A DNA stretch of 64,000 nucleotides from NCBI GenBank assembly GCA_043764095.1, contig JAYUKX010000017.1:7619-71618 (forward strand), in the 5' to 3' direction. A program made the translations under genes and the position numbers. Shown here piece after piece: positions 1-7,664 of the stretch. Position 1 is the first letter of the stretch, and the number at the start of each line of letters is the position of its first letter. Below the pieces are notes generated by a model, which was not told the DNA's origin, ran no database searches, and was given only the letters and a program-made list of their open reading frames with translations. The stretch is from M3007 sp043764095. GTDB taxonomy: Bacteria > Bacteroidota > Bacteroidia > Chitinophagales > Saprospiraceae.

Positions 1-445
1 TCATGCGCTCATTACCGTGGTCGGCCAGTGCATGTGCAATTTCGTGCCCCATCACCACTGCTAAAGCATCCTCATTTTGTGTAACATCCAATATGCCTGT
101 ATAAACAACCACTTTGCCACCAGGCATACAAAATGCATTTACCTCGGGGCTTTCTACCACATTGAATTCCCACGCAAAACCTTGCAGGTCTTTTGATTTA
201 CCTTTTTGCTTGTAGTAGGTCTCTGCGGCCAATTTAATATCATTACCTACCCGTTTCACCAAATCAACGGATGAACCGCTGCTGAGTGTTTTATTTTGCG
301 ATAAAAACGATTTATACTCTGTAAAACTCATTTGATTCAATTGACTATTAGGTATTAATGTCATTGAACGACGACCCGTAAATGCCGTCTTATTACAGGC
401 AATGACAAGGAATAATAGTGCTAGACTCCAGATTTTTTTTTGCAT
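1..445 (-). CDS. M48-family metalloprotease lipoprotein, partial (C-terminus beyond window edge)
   Basis: Reading leftwards from ATG at 445 there is an open frame of 148 codons that runs off the window. It begins with a lipoprotein signal peptide (lipobox ending VIAC, lipidated Cys17) and has the zinc-metalloprotease motif HEIAH at residues 134-138, preceded by NAFCMPGGKVVVYTGIL, which is typical of M48 (Oma1/LoiP/HtpX-like) peptidases. The His and Glu of the motif are the zinc ligands and catalytic acid in this family. Expected role, from the family: periplasmic quality-control protease anchored to a membrane by lipid. The third zinc ligand lies outside the window, so completeness cannot be judged. 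Confidence 0.9.
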   Translation of the reverse strand, partial: MQKKIWSLALLFLVIACNKTAFTGRRSMTLIPNSQLNQMSFTEYKSFLSQNKTLSSGSSVDLVKRVGNDIKLAAETYYKQKGKSKDLQGFAWEFNVVESPEVNAFCMPGGKVVVYTGILDVTQNEDALAVVMGHEIAHALADHGNERM

Positions 446-563
446 GATAAACATATTTTAAGATATTAAAACGTTGGTTTTGACTCCAAATATATGTCTA
501 TGTCACCTTTTAGACAATAATTAACCAGATTTTAAACAAAATTATTTCATAATACTTGTTCTA

Positions 564-721
564 AGGAATGAGAATTAAATAAAGGAACAAATTTGGCGGC
601 CTTATTTTGCCCCTCTTTTCGTTATTCATCAGTTGTTTAGTACCACTAAACGCCCTCTTCATGCCTTAATAGTGACAAAATCGACTCCCCAAATCTGTAC
701 CTTTATTTAATTCTCATTCCT
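564..721. repeat. MITE-like element, copy 1 (158 bp)
   Basis: The ends are imperfect inverted repeats of about 33 bp: AGGAATGAGAATTAAATAAA at the left and its complement at the right, followed inwards by GG(A/T)AC(A)(A/G)ATTTGG. The centre has a short palindrome GTTTAGT-acc-ACTAAAC. A second, inverted copy lies at 32284-32429 with most of the interior conserved. No open frame is present, so any mobility would depend on a transposase elsewhere. No clear target-site duplication is visible. Confidence 0.75.
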
Positions 722-729
722 AAAACAAA

Positions 730-760
730 AAACCGTTCCAACATTACGTCGGAACGGTTT
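730..760 (-). terminator. Rho-independent terminator of the 794-1387 gene
   Basis: Perfect 10-bp stem (AAACCGTTCC / GGAACGGTTT) with an 11-nt loop. Read on the minus strand it is followed by TTTTTGTTTTA, giving a U-rich tail. It lies 34 bp after the stop codon of the leftward gene. Confidence 0.85.
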
Positions 761-793
761 GAATTCACCCTAAGACCTATAATAATTTTTTAA

Positions 794-1387
794 TTAAAAC
801 TTTGGGCAGCTATATTTTTGCTTACCCGGTTTTTTGCGCCAAACCGATGCCATATAAGGCGGGCGTGACTTGCATTTTTTCTTTTTTACTACTTTTTTTG
901 CGCTGCTAGTACTCGTTTTAGCAATTCTTGGTGCTTTTACGATCTGTTTTGGTGTCGTTACCTGCGCCTGATTGACGGGTGCTGGTTTGGCAATTGCCAC
1001 AGATTTAGCGACAGGTTTTATTTGCTCTTTTGAAAGACCAGAATCCGTTGCCGGTTTGTTCTGAACTACGCTATTGCGCTCTATTGGTTTTACAGTTGGG
1101 CGTGGGGTAGTATTTATTTGCCTTGGTGCTGCTGTCGCAGGCGTCGCAATATTGTTAACCACGAATTTGGGTTGCGGCTTAGCCACTTCGATCCGCAATA
1201 CATCACCCATACCAAATTCATCGTTCATCGCGGTAAGTACTGTTGCGCCTGTGGTGTTTTCTTTGACCATTACCACTGTTGTATTGTAGTAATTAGAGTC
1301 TGTTTTTTGGCCAACAATTTGGCCAATTGCCGATTGAAACGTGAAAAGGAATGCAATCGGGAATATCAATTTTGTGATCTGTTTCAT
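794..1387 (-). CDS. Small secreted basic protein of unknown function
   Basis: 197 residues starting with a signal peptide (MKQITKLIFPIAFLFTFQSAIGQ). After a short folded-looking segment (residues 25-70) comes a low-complexity Pro/Ala/Thr/Lys linker (about 75-165) and a strongly basic tail with KKVVKKKKCKSRP and two cysteines (CKSRPPY...YSCPKF). I do not recognise a family. The linker plus cationic tail suggests a periplasmic or surface protein that contacts an anionic polymer such as peptidoglycan or LPS (inference). It is monocistronic, bounded by a terminator at 730-760. Confidence 0.75.
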   Translation of the reverse strand: MKQITKLIFPIAFLFTFQSAIGQIVGQKTDSNYYNTTVVMVKENTTGATVLTAMNDEFGMGDVLRIEVAKPQPKFVVNNIATPATAAPRQINTTPRPTVKPIERNSVVQNKPATDSGLSKEQIKPVAKSVAIAKPAPVNQAQVTTPKQIVKAPRIAKTSTSSAKKVVKKKKCKSRPPYMASVWRKKPGKQKYSCPKF

Positions 1388-1430
1388 AATATAAATGTTC
1401 GGATTAAAGTATTAAACTATATTTAATTTT

Positions 1431-1466
1431 TTCCGACTGATTTGGAAATGACCGAACCAGTCGGAA
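1431..1466. terminator. Hairpin between OmpA-family gene and the 794-1387 gene
   Basis: Inverted repeat TTCCGACTG / CAGTCGGAA with an 18-nt loop, 5 bp past the OmpA-family stop codon. On the minus strand it is followed by AAAAAATTAAATAT rather than a U-run, while the plus-strand side has a T-run. It may act as a processing or terminating hairpin; direction uncertain. Confidence 0.5.
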
Positions 1467-1471
1467 TTTTT

Positions 1472-2641
1472 TTATTTGTTTTTTGAAAGCAATTTCTCGC
1501 GTTTTTCTTGATCGATCACCTTACGATACAATTGTGGATCTTCGATGATCTGTTTTAAAGATTTGTTCCAAAGCGGATCTGAATTGGTTAAACCTGTAAT
1601 TTTAATCTCTGTCCGGCGGTTCAACTGGTGCTCTGTTTCGGAGCAAGTCACTCCATTGCCGCAACGGTTAATCAAATTTGTTTCACCGTAACCTTTGTGC
1701 GAAATACGTTCAAAATCAATGCCTTGTATACTTGTTAGATACTCGACAGCGGCTTTAGCACGTTGATCAGAGAGGTTAAGGTTGTAATCGTCGGCACCAC
1801 GTGCATCGGTATGAGAACCCAATTCTACTTTAATATTGGCGTTGTCTTTTAGGAAAACAGCCAATTTGTCTAATGTTTTGGCGGCTTCCGGACGAATATC
1901 TGATTTGTTGAAATCGTAATAAATATTGTTCAATTGGAAGCGTTTACCAATTTGTATCGAATCAAGGTCGATCGTACCTAACATATAACCAGTTTGGTTA
2001 TCGTTGGTCATTAAGGCCACAAGATCAGGTTCATTGATACCCATACCATCCACGCAAAGGATACATCCATTCACATTGACATAAAGTTCTACGCGGCGGT
2101 TGAGGTAGCCGGGCTTACGAACTAGCATGGTATAATGGTTGCCTTCACTGAATAAGAAGTGGAATGTTGATTTTTCCAATTTTTCGATCGACAATTCCTG
2201 TTCCTTTGTGGTATTGTTATAGATTTCTACTTTACAATCCTTAAGGGTATTGATTGGGTTGTGGTCGTATGCTTTATCAAAGATAGTCATATCAAACTGG
2301 TAACCCGGCTTAAGTGCAAGACCTAAATCAACTTTAACGTTGTTACCATCGGCGACTAGAACAGAATCTGTGTAAAAAAAAGTTGCCTTTTGTGCTTTTA
2401 CAGAATAACGCGCTAACTTTGGAACTTGAACAGAGTATTGACCGTTTGCGTTGGTGGTCGTAGTAGCAATTTGCTCTTTAAGCATATCGTCAAAAACGAG
2501 TACTGTAGCGTTGGTAATATGGTTGCCTGTTTTCAATTCAGAAACTGTTCCTTGAAAAGTGACAGTTTGCTTTTGGGGGGATTGTGCATTAAGGCTGAAA
2601 GCAAAAAAGCACAAGACTGGGATAATAACTTTAGGTGACAT
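1472..2641 (-). CDS. OmpA-family outer membrane protein with N-terminal beta-sandwich domain
   Basis: Start taken at ATG 2641, which gives a clean signal peptide (MSPKVIIPVLCFFAFSLNAQ); an in-frame ATG 48 bp upstream would add a poor leader. The N-terminal third resembles a CNA-B/carboxypeptidase-regulatory-like repeat (TFQGTVSELKTGNHITNATV...). The C-terminal part is an OmpA/MotB peptidoglycan-binding domain: IYYDFNKSDIRPEA, GSHTDARGADDYNLNLSDQRA and NRRTEIKI are its hallmarks. The domain non-covalently ties the outer membrane to peptidoglycan in this family. There is no preceding beta-barrel, so it is probably periplasmic or peripheral. Confidence 0.9.
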   Translation of the reverse strand: MSPKVIIPVLCFFAFSLNAQSPQKQTVTFQGTVSELKTGNHITNATVLVFDDMLKEQIATTTTNANGQYSVQVPKLARYSVKAQKATFFYTDSVLVADGNNVKVDLGLALKPGYQFDMTIFDKAYDHNPINTLKDCKVEIYNNTTKEQELSIEKLEKSTFHFLFSEGNHYTMLVRKPGYLNRRVELYVNVNGCILCVDGMGINEPDLVALMTNDNQTGYMLGTIDLDSIQIGKRFQLNNIYYDFNKSDIRPEAAKTLDKLAVFLKDNANIKVELGSHTDARGADDYNLNLSDQRAKAAVEYLTSIQGIDFERISHKGYGETNLINRCGNGVTCSETEHQLNRRTEIKITGLTNSDPLWNKSLKQIIEDPQLYRKVIDQEKREKLLSKNK

Positions 2642-2689
2642 GATGATCGGTTTATGATTAAAGTAAATAATATTATATATGGTGTTCAT

Positions 2690-2951
2690 AATTGTTCGGA
2701 TACTATTGGAATATTTTTAAGTTTTAATGCTTTTCAATGCATCCGATATTGTTATGACGTTCTAATTCCGTGCCAGTAATAAAAAAGATACGGACTTTAA
2801 CAAAAAATTAAGACAAACTCTTGGTTTTTACAAAAAATATTTGTAATGGAGGCCATTTGTCTATTTTTAATGTTAAAATCATTAATGCATATTGCGTGCC
2901 AAAATGTGAACTTTTATAAAATTTCTTAAATATTTATATTTTTCGATTAAA
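2690..2951. other. Divergent promoter region, OmpA-family gene and sirtuin gene
   Basis: AT-rich and non-coding. On the minus strand at 2767-2776 there is a TGGCACG box about 125 nt upstream of the OmpA-family start (TTACTGGCACGGAATTAGAA), reminiscent of a sigma-54 -24 element with a poor -12 half. No TAnnTTTG promoter was recognised for the sirtuin gene. Confidence 0.3.
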
Positions 2952-3641
2952 ATGAGAAAGAAAATTGTAGTACTTACAGGAGCAGGCATTAGTGCCGAAA
3001 GTGGTATAAAAACCTTTCGAGATGGTGATGGGCTTTGGGAGAACCACCGAATTGAGGATGTCGCTACACCGGAAGCTTGGAAACGCAATCCAGTATTGGT
3101 GCAGGAGTTTTATAACCAACGCCGCCGTCAATTACTGACCGTAACACCCAATGCGGGGCATTTTGCGTTGGTTGAATTGGAAAAAAAATTTGATGTTCAA
3201 ATTATTACTCAAAATGTGGACGATCTGCACGAGCGAGCAGGGAGCAGCCATGTCGTACATTTGCATGGAGAATTGAGGAAAGCACGTTCCGAACGGTATC
3301 CAGATTTGGTATATGATTGGGACAGAGATTTGGTCATGGGCGACTTGTGCGAGCGGGGTACTCAATTGCGTCCTTTTATTGTTTGGTTTGGGGAATCGGT
3401 ACCAATGATCGAAATTGCTGCAAAAATTACTGAATCTGCCGATATGCTACTCATTATTGGAACTTCGTTGCAGGTGTATCCGGCTGCCGGTTTGATGATT
3501 CATGCACCAGCATCCATTCCGGTGTATTATATTGATCCTAAGCCACAATTAAACTTTGAGTTGAGGAAGATGCGAAATGTAACGGTGGTGGAAGAGCCAG
3601 CAAGTACGGGTGTTGAAAAAGTAAGGCAGATGTTGATATAG
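2952..3641 (+). CDS. Sir2-family NAD-dependent protein deacylase
   Basis: 229 residues with the NAD-binding and catalytic motifs of sirtuins in order: TGAGISAESGI (residues 9-19), FRDGDGLW, TQNVD (86-90), HLHGE with the catalytic His at about 105, and GTSLQVYPAAGL. Tyr54 and Arg57 (EFYNQRRRQ) match the Tyr-x-x-Arg pair that in SIRT5/CobB-type enzymes binds acidic acyl groups, so desuccinylase or demalonylase activity is likely (inference). The usual CxxC...CxxC zinc ribbon between the catalytic His and the GTS motif is absent: only one Cys (DLCERG) is present. The gene is monocistronic. Confidence 0.92.
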   Translation: MRKKIVVLTGAGISAESGIKTFRDGDGLWENHRIEDVATPEAWKRNPVLVQEFYNQRRRQLLTVTPNAGHFALVELEKKFDVQIITQNVDDLHERAGSSHVVHLHGELRKARSERYPDLVYDWDRDLVMGDLCERGTQLRPFIVWFGESVPMIEIAAKITESADMLLIIGTSLQVYPAAGLMIHAPASIPVYYIDPKPQLNFELRKMRNVTVVEEPASTGVEKVRQMLI

Positions 3642-3648
3642 GGTTTCG

Positions 3649-3679
3649 TTTGTAGGTTCAAATTATTGCCCTACATTTG
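3649..3679 (+). promoter_or_regulatory. Bacteroidota-type promoter for the amidase gene
   Basis: TTTG (3649-3652), 19-bp spacer, TACATTTG (3672-3679). This matches the -33/-7 consensus TTTG-N19-TAnnTTTG exactly. The predicted leader to ATG 3905 is about 220 nt with no recognised riboswitch. Confidence 0.6.
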
Positions 3680-3904
3680 CGCGCTAGTTTTATTATGGAC
3701 TAGTAGATATTATACAGAATTAGTTTCGGATGCTGAGAATGGTTAATTTTCGCCAAATTTTCGTTAAATTTTTCGCCGAAAACATCCCATTTCGACTGCA
3801 AAACTTGCCTTAATTTGACAAAAATTTCCTCATTTCAGCATTACGACCCTAATTCTATATAATGTCTAACATTTTTGCGAATTTTGCGTCCAAAAAAAAT
3901 CCAA

Positions 3905-5176
3905 ATGCGATTTTGTTTATCCTTGTTTTTGTGGCTTAATGTATTGATTCTTACTGCTCAAGATGGCAGTGACGCCTTACGTGCAGCGCCTTTTTTGACG
4001 TTTGTTGCTGAAAACGGCGATAATGCGGCTATCGTACTTGATGCTTATGGCTTAGGTGCATACGATTGTAACCTCTCCCAGTTTTTAAAACTCAATAAAG
4101 TAAAAGACGCTAAAGCACGGCTCGTAGTGGGGAAATCTTACAAATTACCCCTACAAGTTATGCGCTATAATGGTTCAAGTATCCGCTCAACTGCGGGCAT
4201 TGAAAACTGGAAAACAGCAGTTCAGATCCGTGATTATAACTATGCTATGCAAAAAAGCGGTATCCGAAACGATGATTTTACCGACAGTCGGAAACTCTGG
4301 ATTCCTTGGCACTTGATTAACTGCACCCAAAAAAGCATTGCAAAATTCCCGGTGGCAGAGGGTAAAGTACCGACGAACAAACCTAAAAAGAAAGTAACGC
4401 CTGCTACTGTTTTTGGAGGAGAACCTTCATCAGAAGACAATCCACGTATTTTTCCTATTTTTGGCAATAAATACGCTAAAACACCACTTATTTCATCCAA
4501 ATTAAAAGGTAGAATCTTCTATCTCATTAGTGGCCATGGCGGCCCCGACCCCGGTGCACGGGGCAAACGAGCCGGAATTACCCTCTGCGAAGATGAATAT
4601 GCTTATGATGTAACCATACGTCTTTTGCGTTATCTGCTGAGCCATGGCGCAACGGCCTACATGATCGTACGCGACCCAAATGATGGTATCCGAGATGAAA
4701 ACTACCTTACTTGCGATAAAGATGAGGTAGTATGGGGCAATAAAGTAATCCCGATCAACCAAAAAGAAAGACTGGGCCAACGAACGGACATTATTAATGC
4801 ACTAACGGCCGCACACGAGGAACGGGGTCAAACAGACCAAACAGTGGTAGAAATCCATGTGGATTCCCGAAGCGTGGCTACCGAAACAGATGTGTTTTTT
4901 TACTACCGGGCGGATAGCGAACCAAGCATGAACCTCGCCTTGAACATGCACCAAATATTTATTCAAAAATACAGTCAAAAACGCGGCCCAGCACGCCGAT
5001 ATACGGGATCGGTTACGACACGGGATCTTTATACACTGCGCGAAACCAATACCAATAAGGCCGTTTATGTAGAATTGGCCAATATCCAAAACGACTGGGA
5101 TCAGCAGCGGATTGTACTCAAAAACAACCGTCAAGCCATAGCCAACTGGCTAGGGCAAGCACTCACTAAAAAATAG
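3905..5176 (+). CDS. Secreted N-acetylmuramoyl-L-alanine amidase (Amidase_3)
   Basis: Start at ATG 3905 gives a signal peptide (MRFCLSLFLWLNVLILTAQ); the frame extends upstream only from a TTG. Residues about 30-85 look LysM-like (CNLSQFLKLNKVKD...LVVGKSYKLP). The C-terminal half is an Amidase_3 zinc amidase: SGHGGPDPGARG with zinc ligand His211, Glu near 229-231 (CEDEYAYDV), His318 in VEIHVDS, and the catalytic Glu390 in VYVELANI. It is predicted to cleave the bond between MurNAc and L-Ala in the periplasm, in cell separation or peptidoglycan turnover. Convergent with gldC. Confidence 0.9.
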   Translation: MRFCLSLFLWLNVLILTAQDGSDALRAAPFLTFVAENGDNAAIVLDAYGLGAYDCNLSQFLKLNKVKDAKARLVVGKSYKLPLQVMRYNGSSIRSTAGIENWKTAVQIRDYNYAMQKSGIRNDDFTDSRKLWIPWHLINCTQKSIAKFPVAEGKVPTNKPKKKVTPATVFGGEPSSEDNPRIFPIFGNKYAKTPLISSKLKGRIFYLISGHGGPDPGARGKRAGITLCEDEYAYDVTIRLLRYLLSHGATAYMIVRDPNDGIRDENYLTCDKDEVVWGNKVIPINQKERLGQRTDIINALTAAHEERGQTDQTVVEIHVDSRSVATETDVFFYYRADSEPSMNLALNMHQIFIQKYSQKRGPARRYTGSVTTRDLYTLRETNTNKAVYVELANIQNDWDQQRIVLKNNRQAIANWLGQALTKK

Positions 5177-5177
5177 G

Positions 5178-5534
5178 CTAATTTCCTGTTTTAGGGATTA
5201 TTTCTGTTTCTTCACCAAAATAGTGGGCAAATTGCGCCATTTGTTCGGCCATTTTCTTGTTATTGGTGGCGCGCAAATAAGTTTGGCTCAGTGATTGTAA
5301 TACTTGATATACAAAACGATCCATTTCTACCACCTGCATTTCCTTCGTCCAAAGATCAATCCGCAATGTATCTTTATGCGCTTGGTCGAATAAGGCAATC
5401 ATCATAGCTTTGCAGTGTTCTGTAACGCCTGCTTCGTGCATATCACTTGCCGACCAGTCAATTCTAACAGGTACTTTTTCGGCATCAAGCCCAACGCGAA
5501 TCTTTATTTCGCTAGTATGTTCTATTGTACTCAT
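5178..5534 (-). CDS. gldC: Gliding motility protein GldC
   Basis: 118 residues, no signal peptide. The sequence (HTSEIKIRVGLDAEKVPVRI, WSASDM, KAMMIALFDQAHKDTLRIDL, WTKEM) is characteristic of GldC, a cytoplasmic protein associated with the gliding/T9SS machinery of Bacteroidota. In Flavobacterium johnsoniae GldC is accessory to gliding (established knowledge). Its presence agrees with the T9SS cargo at 19-27 kb and 54-57 kb. It lies downstream of the UPF0104-type membrane protein on the same strand, 33 bp apart, probably co-transcribed. Confidence 0.9.
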   Translation of the reverse strand: MSTIEHTSEIKIRVGLDAEKVPVRIDWSASDMHEAGVTEHCKAMMIALFDQAHKDTLRIDLWTKEMQVVEMDRFVYQVLQSLSQTYLRATNNKKMAEQMAQFAHYFGEETEIIPKTGN

Positions 5535-5567
5535 AATATTAATTTACAAACTATAATTTAAAAAACA

Positions 5568-6602
5568 TCACTTTTTATTGATAATTGGTAACAACACCAA
5601 CGCCAAAACACCGCCTACTACATTGTAAAAAATCTGAATGGTAAAAAACGCAATATTCGCATACGAAAAAGCATCTCCACCAGCCACACCATACAACGAA
5701 AGCCCCGCAATACACAAGGCATGAAAAGTACCCATCCCACCAGGAGAAGGAATCACAAAACCAAGTGTACCAAATACAAAAATCATTAATGCCGCACCCG
5801 CAGAAAGCCCCGCCGTAGGCCCAAACGCTTTAAGATTCCAATAACATTGAAGAAAAAACATGACCCAAATACCCAACGACAACACAATAAACAACCCCGG
5901 ACGCTGCAACTGAAATACACTCCTGATACCATCGCGAAAACCTTGAACAATACCTGTAAATTTCTGAAAAACAGCCAATTGCATCAAACGATTGCGCAAC
6001 ACCCAAGCCGCCACAAGCCCCACCAAACCCAATACCAAAATAAGCCAAACAATAGGATTAGATAACAATCCACCGCCACTATTCCCCGAGGATTTACCCT
6101 TATTAATAAAGTCGAGCAGTACGCCACCTTGAAAAATAAAAGCAAGACCAATGACCAATATCAAGCACATAAAATCAACCAAACGATCAATGACCATGGT
6201 GCCCATCACCTTTTCCATTGGGATGTTTTCGTAACGCGCCAGCGAACCCGGACGCACCACCTCGCCCATACGAGGAAGCCCCAAATTAGCAAAATAACCC
6301 AGCAAAATAGTAAGAAAACTATTACTCAACCGAATATGATACCCCATAGGCTCGTGCAGCATTTGCCAACGGATAGCACGGAACAAATTACTCACCGTAA
6401 ATGCACCCACAACCGCCAACAACCAACCCATATTGACCGTCGAAAAATCGTATAATAACTTGTTGATGAGGCTACATTGATCGGAAGGAACACCATCCAA
6501 ACGGCATTGTTCCTGAAAAGCAGTATTTTGCGAGCGATAGACAAGGGTTAAGATAACGATACCTAGTCCGGCAAAAAGAATAAATTGAATTAATTTTTTC
6601 AC
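5568..6602 (-). CDS. UPF0104 / lysylphosphatidylglycerol-synthase-type membrane protein
   Basis: 344 residues with about eight hydrophobic segments spread over the length. The motifs (LFRAIRWQMLHEP near the second helix, GYFANLGLPRMGEVVRPG, VMGTMVIDRLVDF, FGTLGFVIPSPGGMGTFHAL) are typical of the LPG-synthase transmembrane/UPF0104 family, which includes the flippase half of MprF. There is no cytosolic aminoacyltransferase domain, so it is a stand-alone membrane unit that may move a lipid or lipid-linked substrate (inference). Followed by gldC. Confidence 0.85.
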   Translation of the reverse strand: MKKLIQFILFAGLGIVILTLVYRSQNTAFQEQCRLDGVPSDQCSLINKLLYDFSTVNMGWLLAVVGAFTVSNLFRAIRWQMLHEPMGYHIRLSNSFLTILLGYFANLGLPRMGEVVRPGSLARYENIPMEKVMGTMVIDRLVDFMCLILVIGLAFIFQGGVLLDFINKGKSSGNSGGGLLSNPIVWLILVLGLVGLVAAWVLRNRLMQLAVFQKFTGIVQGFRDGIRSVFQLQRPGLFIVLSLGIWVMFFLQCYWNLKAFGPTAGLSAGAALMIFVFGTLGFVIPSPGGMGTFHALCIAGLSLYGVAGGDAFSYANIAFFTIQIFYNVVGGVLALVLLPIINKK

Positions 6603-6736
6603 GCCGCAAAGGTAGCAAGTATTGCTGAATTATAAATGATGAATCATAAATCTAATGAGTTCCTGATCTATTTTAAGCAATTCACCCAAAAACTCCGAAA
6701 AATAAACTACTTTTGCGGCGTTTTTTCTGCAACACC

Positions 6737-7576
6737 ATGCGAACTATTTTTTTTCTCCTCATCTCAGGCTTATTTTTCGTTGCCTGCGCCAAAAAAGAAG
6801 GCGCAAATAATGACCGCGAAATCGCGAAAGTCTATGATAAGGCCCTTTATGCTTCTGAAGCATCAGCCAGCGTACCCGCCGGCACCAATCCCCAAGACAG
6901 CGCTTTGCTCGTCGGGGCGTTTATCCAGCGTTGGATTAGCGAGCAATTGCTCATGTACGAAGCCGAGCGCAATATCCCCAAAGATGCCAATATCGACAAA
7001 TTAGTGCGCGATTACCGCGCCTCTTTGGTGCGTTTCAATTACGAAGAGCAACTGATCGGGCAAAAACTCGACTCTACCGTGAGTGAACAAGAAGTACGCA
7101 AATTCTATGAAGAACACAAAGATGAATTCCAATTACAGAGCACTATCTTAAAATGTATCTTGATAAAACTCCCCACTAGCGCACCTCAATCAGAGATGAA
7201 TAAACTCTGGAACAGTAGGAAAGATGAAGATAGAATAAAATTAGCCGAATTTGCCAAAGAGCGGGCAACCTTAACACTATTAGATCGCAACAAGTGGTAT
7301 AGATTGGATGAGGTAGCCGCGATTTTGCCTAAAGGAACGTTAACTACTGATAATATTGGTTCGCGCAAGGAAGGTACACTCAGCGAAGGTGATTTTAGGT
7401 ATTATTACCGCGTTTTGGAATCGGTGCGCGGCAAAGAAACCGCCCCCTTCGATTATGTACAAGAACAAGGTTCAAAAGTGATCTTGCACAAGCGCAAACA
7501 AGATTTGTTGGATAATTGGAAAAGAGAAGTTTATGATAACGAACTCAGAAGAGGAAATATTAAAATCCTTAACTAA
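6737..7576 (+). CDS. Periplasmic lipoprotein of the parvulin/SurA family
   Basis: ATG at 6737 gives a lipoprotein signal peptide with lipobox FVAC (MRTIFFLLISGLFFVAC). The body has the SurA-like chaperone layout: helical N-terminal region (QRWISEQLLMYEAER, KLVRDYRASLVRFNYEEQLIGQKLD), a linker (VSEQEVRKFYEEHKDEFQL) and a C-terminal PPIase-like segment that is poorly conserved, so catalytic activity is doubtful. It is first in a co-directional run with the SurA-like PPIase (88 bp later) and BamA, which points to outer-membrane-protein folding. A TACTTTTGC -7-like box lies at 6708-6716, about 20 nt before the start. Confidence 0.85.
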   Translation: MRTIFFLLISGLFFVACAKKEGANNDREIAKVYDKALYASEASASVPAGTNPQDSALLVGAFIQRWISEQLLMYEAERNIPKDANIDKLVRDYRASLVRFNYEEQLIGQKLDSTVSEQEVRKFYEEHKDEFQLQSTILKCILIKLPTSAPQSEMNKLWNSRKDEDRIKLAEFAKERATLTLLDRNKWYRLDEVAAILPKGTLTTDNIGSRKEGTLSEGDFRYYYRVLESVRGKETAPFDYVQEQGSKVILHKRKQDLLDNWKREVYDNELRRGNIKILN

Positions 7577-7664
7577 TGATCAAACGTTTACAAAAACCTT
7601 GAACGTTTCGTAAACGCAATGCCCATTCGCATTACATACTAAAAAGAAAAACATACTATTAATA

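Larger units (their letters stand above)
446..793. other. Intergenic stretch with MITE-like repeat and terminator
   Basis: No coding sequence seen. It holds a 158-bp terminal-inverted-repeat element (564-721) and the terminator of the leftward gene that ends at 794 (730-760). The rest, just upstream of the M48 gene, is AT-rich and probably contains that gene's promoter, but no clear TAnnTTTG box was found. Confidence 0.6.

Noticed and set aside
3642..3904. Amidase leader considered as a riboswitch
   Set aside because: No conserved aptamer core or strong stem could be recognised; only the promoter is supported.
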